46,174 bases of DNA. Origin: Rodentolepis nana. Lineage: Eukaryota > Platyhelminthes > Cestoda > Cyclophyllidea > Hymenolepididae. Under the pieces are notes generated by a model, which did no database searches, was not told the DNA's origin, and saw only the letters and a list, made by a program, of their open reading frames with translations. Location: NCBI GenBank assembly GCA_900617975.1, contig UZAE01000049.1, positions 1 through 46,174 on the forward strand, read 5' to 3'. Shown in pieces: positions 41,101-46,174 of this stretch. The position numbers and the translations under genes were made by a program. Each line of letters opens with the position of its first letter. Within the stretch, counting starts at the first letter, position 1.

Positions 41101-44100
41101 TATGCGATTATCCAACACTACTACCTTCACACTCGTCCAACAGGTTTCCAAACTTCTCGAATTGCCGATAATTTTGTGCACTCTTGAATCATAGATATCT
41201 GGATGTGGATCAATGTTGCAATTTCCATTCTTATCACCAATTTCGGATACATAGACTCTATAACATTCTTATGAAACTGAACTCAATTTCTTAATGAAGC
41301 CTCATCTCCATTTACAGTGATGATATGCGTACACGGTTGCACCTGGCCTCCCTCCGCCACACCCCTCGAATCTCTTCAAATTACCCCATCTTCGAGCCTC
41401 CAACAACTTCTCTTGCTGCAACCACCACAGCCAACCCTTCCAGCAGCGGAGTATTCAACAGTCACAAACATAAGCGAGGAAGTAGTTCCTCAAGACGTGT
41501 GACTGCTAATTCAGGCTCTGTTGCTGCTACAACGAATAAGTCTGTTGCCGCCGCTACCCTGAGGGATCAGAATTTGGCTGAACTAGATCCAACTGGCTTT
41601 GCTAAATTGCTGAATGAACGCCTACAGCGTGTTGTGGAGGATCAGGTTGCTATGGAGAGGCTGGAACGAATCATGTCGGAGGTAGGCTTCCTTAATCAAT
41701 AATATAGTATAAAGTTAATTGCATTATCCTATTATATTCTATAATCTTGCTTTATCTCATTCACCAGATATTACCAGAATTAACTATAGAGAAGGTTAAT
41801 TATTTAAACGTTCTTTGTATTTATTTGAATACACGTAACTAAAATGTCAAGCATGTCTCGTCAGTGCTTGGTTGTATAAATTCATCATGTTGATTCTTCC
41901 TTCATTTTCCGTTATTCGATCTTGGATTCATTCTTCTAGGTGCTTTCTTATTTGTTATCAGTAGACATCTGGCGCATTGCCTGTGTTATTGTTGGACCAA
42001 AGAATCACTAGCTATTGGAATGGCTGTCTGTGTGGTTATATTTGGAAAATGGAGATGTTATAGTTGTGTCTAGACTCAAATTTCTAGGTTATTACAGTTG
42101 GCTCTCCCATTGGCCCACCCATTTACATACGCCTGATTGACATCTGTCGTGCATTGTGTTTGTCCAATTTCTCGCGTCTTTGTTTAAACTAACTGACTGA
42201 AATGAGCGACCCTGGGATAAACAGGACAAAACAAGTTGTCTCTTTGTTGGCCTCCCCATTTATCGTCACTATCGCATGTCAAAAGGTAGTCTGTGTTTCG
42301 ACGTCCCGTTGGAGTGAATGTGCCGACAACAACCTATCATCGATATGGTTTGTTTTAGCTTTCAACCTCTTTTTTAACTCTCTCTCTTAATTACTCATCG
42401 TGCCTGTGAATCACCTCCTTGAAATACCCGTTTCGAATTAGTCACTGTATCACACAGTGGGTGCAGCTGCAATCGATGGTCCATTACTCATCTGTTTAAA
42501 CTGTGGTTTGGCTATTCTCCTTTTTACATCTATTGTTATTTTTGCGAAGAGAGAGAGGATGAGGGTATTTATAGAATTTCGTGATTTTGGCATTTTAAAG
42601 AAGGTGAAACGTCCTGGGCATGTCTCGTGTGTGCCGTTATTTTGCCCCAATAACAGATGGGACTTCAAGCCGTCTCTTCTGCAGCCCCAGATGTCGTTTG
42701 TCTAAATCTCTAACTTTCTTGGCGTATGGTGAAATGGGATCAAAGTTTGGCTAAGGTGCTAACAATCGATGCCTCAGCATATATCGACGTAGTCTCTTTA
42801 TTAGTCATGTGGAAGTTTTTTCTGAAACTCCGTCTTCAGTTCTAACTCCTATTTACGACTACTGTGCACTCAACTAAAGGTTATTTCTACACTAACCTAT
42901 CAATTGGCCATTTGTTATCTTAGCCAAACCTTTTGCATCGCTTAGGCAAGTGAATATGTCGTTTTCGTTCAAATGATCCGTCGACCCTCTATAGTAACTA
43001 GACCCTATTCACACTATCAATTGTCTTTATGAATATTTCACCTTATCATGGCACTGGATTCAGCATCTCTTTGTTGAGCTTTAGAGGAGATCTTTAGTTG
43101 CTTGAACTTTAAGAGTTCAGATACAGCAATATCTATTTTCCTTCGTTAGTATAGATCTATGCGCTCTATATAATTTTTGGCAATGTAGTGCCATAGAACT
43201 CGTAATCTTATTTTTTTCTTCACTTCCATTTTGAAATTTATTTTACCTTTCAAAATGATGCAAATGACAAGAAGAAGAAGAAGAAGGGAGTGAGAGAGGA
43301 AGGGAGAAAGAAGACAAGACTAGAAGGGGAAGGAGAAGGTATAGATGATGCGGGCACTGAGTACTTTTGACAATTTCAATGTAGCACGCACTGCGGGTGT
43401 GTGTGTGTGTGTGTGACAAGATCGCACGACCCAAGTGTTATGTGAAGTTCTTCTTTTTACCTTTTCTCTCTATCTCAATCAGACAGGAGACAGGGACGCA
43501 ATGCATGAATGGTGAACGTGTTTCTCACCCCTCCCTCATCCAATCTCCTTCCTATTTTGACCATCTCTGTCTTCTTGCTCACAAGCAATGACATTCGTTT
43601 ACGAGCGAGAAAAACAACGATTGGCCAACATGAGTTGGTTGTTGGAGTAGTGGAGGGGGAGCGAGAAGATTGCCTAATACCTCCTGTCATCTTTATTTCT
43701 CTCTTAACCTAAGTGATGTCTCACATCAGACAGGTAATAGTATGCTAATTTCACTCGTATTTTTTACTCCTATTAGGTCGGAAATGAAGATGAACAGGGC
43801 GAAACAGGAGTAGAAGGGGTGGAGGGAGGTGAAACCCAAAAAATCCCCGAATCAGATCTTGAAAAGGACACCACGACAACTGTGACGGCGACCACACAGA
43901 GTGTAACAGAGGTCCTGAGAGTTGATACAGAGACTGATACAGAACTCGCCAAAGTGATGGATAATTTGAGTGTTGCGTCTACAAATAGTAACTCTACCAC
44001 CGCTACCACTACGGCAACCACTTCTAAGCCCTCTGTTCTCCAAAGACCTTGGGCTGATCGACTGTTAGCTGCCGCCTGGGTACAGCATGCTAAACAAGGT

Positions 44101-44112
44101 GATAATGCTCAG
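27918..44112 (+). CDS. AXIN: Axin, scaffold of the beta-catenin destruction complex (5' part, four exons, continues beyond the window)
   Basis: Axin binds APC, GSK3, CK1 and beta-catenin in the cytoplasm and drives beta-catenin phosphorylation, limiting Wnt signalling. Four exons (27918-29131, 35365-35538, 41318-41681, 43777-44112) join in frame to 696 codons without a stop. In order: a Gly/Ser and His/Gln-rich N-terminus; the RGS domain that binds APC (about 80-225) with LLDFWFAVQGF and VFDEAQTEI; a Pro/Gln/Cys-rich region; NPYHVSFAP with an acidic/Ser block in exon 2; an amphipathic GSK3-binding helix (LDPTGFAKLLNERLQRV) at the end of exon 3; and a Thr-rich segment in exon 4. The beta-catenin-binding motif and DIX domain are not in the window. 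An N-terminal tankyrase-binding motif is not evident. Tapeworms are known to have divergent Axin paralogues; which one this is I cannot tell. Confidence 0.93.
28117..28136 (+). repeat. CAA/CAG-type glutamine codon run in axin exon 1
   Basis: Consecutive CAA codons encode a short poly-Gln within a Gln-rich stretch just before the RGS domain. Being almost pure CAA, it is likely length-polymorphic. Confidence 0.8.
32120..32131 (+). repeat. Poly-C tract, 12 nt
   Basis: Uninterrupted run of 12 C in axin intron 1. Confidence 0.95.
32438..32640 (+). promoter_or_regulatory. Candidate enhancer in axin intron 1 (TCF, PBX/MEIS, POU-like motifs)
   Basis: Within about 200 nt: AACAAAG (TCF/SOX core), ACAAGGTCA (nuclear-receptor half site), TGATTGACA (32492-32500) directly abutting CCTTTGATC (32501-32509, full TCF consensus), ATGTAAAT (POU-like) and TGATTGACAGGTGACA (PBX/MEIS consensus, 32610-32625), plus two CpG-rich GCGCGC patches unusual for this AT-rich DNA. 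The motifs are seen; enhancer function is inference. Confidence 0.35.
33097..33417 (+). repeat. Interspersed repeat, copy D (axin intron 1)
   Basis: Longest copy, expanded by a 23-G run (33167-33189). Shared blocks: TTTATTTCAAATGGCGG, GACTTCGGGCTTCACGGAG, ACATCAAAGTGAG, AAGGTGAGTACTGTGGGAG (33266-33284), TTTGAAGTCAGAAGTCGAC and AAGTCTATTGCACACCCC. Same strand as axin. About 150 nt separate it from copy E. Confidence 0.82.
33167..33189 (+). repeat. Poly-G tract, 23 nt
   Basis: Longest homopolymer in the window, at the spot in the repeat where other copies have only GAGGGGAGG or GAGAGG. It looks like an expansion of the copy's own G-rich segment. Confidence 0.95.
33566..33857 (+). repeat. Interspersed repeat, copy E (axin intron 1)
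   Basis: Shares the opening TTTATATCAAATGTCAGGCG, then GACTTCAGGCTTCACAGAGG, AGGTGAGGTGAGTACTGTGA (33701-33720), GAAGTCAACTGCC, CGTACGAATATACGTTGCCC, CCACGTGGAGGTAAGTC and TATCGCACACC. Same strand as axin. Short AT-rich ends (AATATTTATAT and AAATAAATATAT) could be remnants of inverted termini but are too simple to be sure. Confidence 0.82.
34759..34767 (+). promoter_or_regulatory. PBX/MEIS-type motif TGATTGACA
   Basis: One of six exact copies in axin introns (others at 32492, 32610, 34371, 42134 and, inverted, 46130). Near 34371 the motif is followed by AACAATCATAAAA, resembling SOX and CDX/Hox-type sites. Confidence 0.3.
35365..35538 (+). CDS. AXIN: axin exon 2 (NPYHV block)
   Basis: Completes the split codon of exon 1 (phase 2) and ends ACTTG|GTAGGT (phase 2). 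It encodes PPNPYHVSFAPVSMQESEHH and SLSSGAHTEESLSHTDGT, aligning with NPYHVGSGYVFAP and the SELSSDALTDDSMSMTDSSVDG stretch of vertebrate Axin. This confirms the identification independently of the RGS domain. Confidence 0.9.
37621..37642 (+). repeat. (TTCA)5 microsatellite
   Basis: Perfect tetranucleotide repeat in axin intron 2. Confidence 0.95.
38702..38720 (+). repeat. (GAT)6 microsatellite
   Basis: Perfect trinucleotide repeat in axin intron 2. Confidence 0.95.
39240..39250 (+). repeat. Poly-C tract, 11 nt
   Basis: Uninterrupted run of 11 C in axin intron 2. Confidence 0.95.
41318..41681 (+). CDS. AXIN: axin exon 3 (GSK3-binding helix)
   Basis: Acceptor CCATTTACAG completes the split codon; donor GAG|GTAGGC, phase 0. 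It starts DDMRTRLHLASLRHTPRISS, corresponding to the MGSKKQLQREMHRS region of vertebrate Axin. A Ser/Thr/Ala-rich stretch with a basic patch (HKHKRGSSSSRR) follows. The exon ends with AELDPTGFAKLLNERLQRV and a Glu-rich helix, matching the PVEPAAFAAELISRLEKL GSK3-binding segment. Confidence 0.92.
42134..42142 (+). promoter_or_regulatory. PBX/MEIS-type motif TGATTGACA in axin intron 3
   Basis: Followed directly by TCTGTC, which contains a MEIS/TGIF-type CTGTC. CCATTGGCC (CCAAT-like) lies about 30 nt upstream and CTTTGTT about 40 nt downstream. Motifs are seen; function is not shown. Confidence 0.3.
43268..43340 (+). repeat. Purine-rich tract with (AAG)n
   Basis: (AAG)6 followed by GA/AGG-rich sequence, almost all purine on this strand. 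Confidence 0.85.
43396..43415 (+). repeat. (TG)n microsatellite
   Basis: Perfect GT/TG dinucleotide repeat of about 20 nt in axin intron 3. Confidence 0.95.
43777..44112 (+). CDS. AXIN: axin exon 4 (acidic and Thr-rich linker)
   Basis: Acceptor TCCTATTAG, donor CAG|GTACGT, phase 0 at both ends. It begins VGNEDEQGETGVEG, continuing the acidic end of the GSK3-binding region. It is then Thr-rich (TATTQSVTEVLRVDTETDTE), ending LQRPWADRLLAAAWVQHAKQ, a possible helix. Not clearly conserved outside flatworms. It is supported by strong splice sites, phase and position. Confidence 0.82.
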
Positions 44113-45860
44113 GTACGTCATTTTCTCGCATTCGAACTCTTGTGAGATAATTTTATGTGCAAAGCGTTTATTGAATACTATTCTGCTCTATTTCCCACAA
44201 GCCATAGGAGTGATCAAGTGGATTTAGTGAATAGGATTATAACACCGCTGAAATCTAAATTTACACGCTCATACTTTGAATTTTGAGATTTTAATTCAGC
44301 TCTATGCCAAAATGCTAGTTAAGCACTTAGTCTCATTGCTTACTTGAAACCATCAATTAAATTTATTAGCAGTTACCTTGTTGCTAAATTGCGGCCATTA
44401 AATTGATGAAAGTAGTAAATAAGTTCATTGATTGATTGAACATTATTATCTTCTCATTCAAGGGTGTTTTTGGCACTGTAATTACTGCGGAGAGAGAGGA
44501 GGAACATTTTTTTCCTTCATTCACAATGCCTTCTTGACTTTGAGTTGGCGCGTCTATTTGTCCGTGGTTAGAGCCCCCAGATCAGGAAGGCTGGTGATAA
44601 CTATTCTTATTCGCTATTCTATTCAGTTTTTTTATAATCGCATATTTCGGGATTCAATTGCAAAGCGTATCTGAAAGCCTCCCTTCGCATTCTTAAATGG
44701 GCAAAACTTTCTATTGATATATATTTTTAGATCCTCAGCTTATTCAATTCCAACGAAATATGTCATGAAGACAGGTATATTCAATTTCAACTGAAACTTT
44801 AACCTTCATTTAATTTTTAAATTTCCAGTGAGGAGAAATGGCCGCTCTTTGAGGTAACATGATGAAATTGTACTTGGACTTGAAAAACAGACATGTTTGT
44901 TTTAGATGAAGTAATTTGGAATAAATTGTTCCATGTTCTACTCACTCTCAATTCATTTTTTTGTAAAATTTGTCAAGCGGATAGGTTAATTCAGTTTATG
45001 TATTCCTGTATTTCCTTGAAGCCTAGCAATATTCTAGCCCATTTCAGTTGTGCAAATTGACGAATTATTTACTACATTCTAGGTCTAAACTTTGGAGTTG
45101 ATTAGCATCAGTGCGTGGTGTCATTATCATAGTTTTAAGTGGCTTGTTTCTCCAGTTTGCGGATCTGAAATGGGCGTCCAATTTTTCAGAACTTTGGAAA
45201 ATTTTTAAACCATTAAAATTAGTTGAACCTCGCTTTTTAAATAATTCTGACATGAACGGTTCTCAGTGCACTTCAATTGAATTAAAGTGTGAAAGTGGAA
45301 ACCGGGTGTTTCAGCAAGGGTTTCCAATCCGTCAAGCCTTCTGATTATTGCAATTTTGATTTTCATTATACTCAATTTATTTTTCATAGCATCCCTGAGA
45401 TATGTGCTTCCAATAAAACGATTGCTGTTTTGCCTCCTTACCCAGTAATTTTAATTCGAAACCAGTAGTCTTGATAAAATTTTGCTAAATTCCCACTCAA
45501 GTTCTACAGCTTTGGTTATCGAGCAAATTAAAAAAATTTCCATTGGGCCATTAAATCGTCATATTGATTTGGTTTTGTGTGTCGTATCCCACATGCACTT
45601 AAAATTGTGCTATTCACAGTCTCTGAAATTACTGTACTCCTGATGGCTTAGGTTTACTTCTTTATCTGTTCCATTAACTGAAAATACGTCATCAACGTCA
45701 GTCCATGTTATTCATACACCTCATTCCCACACTAAATTGACCACAAATATGATTTATTACCCACCTTTCCCCACACAAGAGAAAGTGTTTTTTTCTTATG
45801 TGAGTATAGCACGCTAGTTAGCAAGCCCTCGAAAGGGTACAACATCACGATTTGATGACC

Positions 45861-45880
45861 GATTGATTGATTGATTGATT
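45861..45880 (+). repeat. (GATT)5 microsatellite
   Basis: Perfect tetranucleotide repeat in axin intron 4. Confidence 0.95.
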
Positions 45881-45949
45881 TAATACGAGTGAACGCATAT
45901 TCGTACGTTCTGTGACTCCCGTGCTGGTCATTATCGAGGTCAAATTAAG

Positions 45950-45960
45950 CCCCCCCCCCC
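45950..45960 (+). repeat. Poly-C tract, 11 nt
   Basis: Uninterrupted run of 11 C in axin intron 4. Confidence 0.95.
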
Positions 45961-46174
45961 TTGCACGCACTCTGACGGAGGTGGGTGATTCATTTCGCTT
46001 CTATCTGATACACATCCAGACACAGTAAGTCTTGTCCCTTCTTGTGCACCTCCCCTCAATGAAAACAAGTCTTCAAAATATTGGTTTTTCTATCTCTTTG
46101 AAATATCTTCTTAAATATGAAGAAAAATGTGTCAATCATTTTTATTACTAATCGATAATCAGGGAGTTTGTTTA

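Larger units (their letters stand above)
35539..41317 (+). other. axin intron 2 (5.8 kb)
   Basis: No exon recognised. Contains a (TTCA)5 run (37621-37642), CA and (GAT)6 microsatellites (about 38183-38197, 38702-38720), GA-rich and C-rich tracts (38970-39005, 39240-39250) and a minus-strand 104-codon ATG frame (40543-40857) that I do not call as a gene. The frames at 35614-35928 and 37185-37541 show no recognisable similarity. Confidence 0.6.
41682..43776 (+). other. axin intron 3 (2.1 kb)
   Basis: Contains a TGATTGACATCTGTC motif (42134) with a nearby CTTTGTT TCF-like core (about 42178), a purine-rich AAG tract (43268-43340) and a (TG)n microsatellite (43396-43415). No coding similarity recognised. 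Confidence 0.65.
44113..46174 (+). other. axin intron 4, running off the window
   Basis: At least 2,062 nt with no further axin exon visible. Holds a (GATT)5 run (45861-45880), an 11-nt poly-C tract (45950-45960) and an inverted TGATTGACA motif (46130-46138). Confidence 0.65.

Noticed and set aside
45790..45930. Possible inverted sixth copy of the interspersed repeat
   Set aside because: Only a 16-nt stretch (CGTACGAATATGCGTT on the minus strand) resembles copy E; the flanks do not match.
1..46174. CRISPR arrays, bacterial operons, rRNA genes or a clear functional tRNA
   Set aside because: None seen. The window is intron-bearing eukaryotic nuclear DNA.

Overview
The window reads as nuclear DNA of a parasitic flatworm, most likely a tapeworm. 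It is AT-rich, and its genes mix very short introns (37 to 84 nt) with introns of hundreds to thousands of bases. Both recognisable proteins are divergent, insertion-rich versions of animal signalling proteins. I cannot name a species from the sequence alone.

Layout, left to right, with every supported gene on the + strand. (1) 896-2119: an intronless gene for a 407-aa protein I do not recognise, basic and helical in the middle and Pro/Tyr/Gln-rich at the C-terminus. (2) 3900-4955: a second intronless gene, for a 351-aa soluble, probably helical protein I also do not recognise. (3) 6165-26582: the complete gene for Raptor, the mTORC1 scaffold, rebuilt here as 25 exons plus one optional 33-nt exon. 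All splice phases close to an open frame of about 1,908 to 1,919 residues, against 1,335 in human. The family landmarks are present: the caspase-like RNC domain, the HEAT/armadillo region and the C-terminal WD40 propeller. (4) 27918 to beyond the right edge: the first four coding exons (696 residues) of Axin, the scaffold of the beta-catenin destruction complex. These carry the RGS domain, the NPYHV block and the GSK3-binding helix; the beta-catenin-binding motif and DIX domain should lie past the window.

The introns and spacers hold five same-strand copies of an unclassified interspersed repeat of about 200-320 bp. They also hold a dead mariner transposase with all three catalytic positions changed, a 224-bp piggyBac-type MITE, two degenerate tRNA-like modules on the minus strand, several poly-G/poly-C tracts of 11 to 23 nt, and ordinary microsatellites.

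Raptor and Axin are neighbours on one strand, 1.3 kb apart. They scaffold two pathways, nutrient/TOR growth control and Wnt/beta-catenin patterning, but nothing in the sequence shows that they are co-regulated. The observations I consider most worth checking are: an insertion of about 340 residues in Raptor between the RNC and HEAT regions; six exact copies of a PBX/MEIS-type motif in the Axin introns, one abutting a TCF consensus; and the repeat family, which carries a perfect splice-donor sequence in sense orientation.
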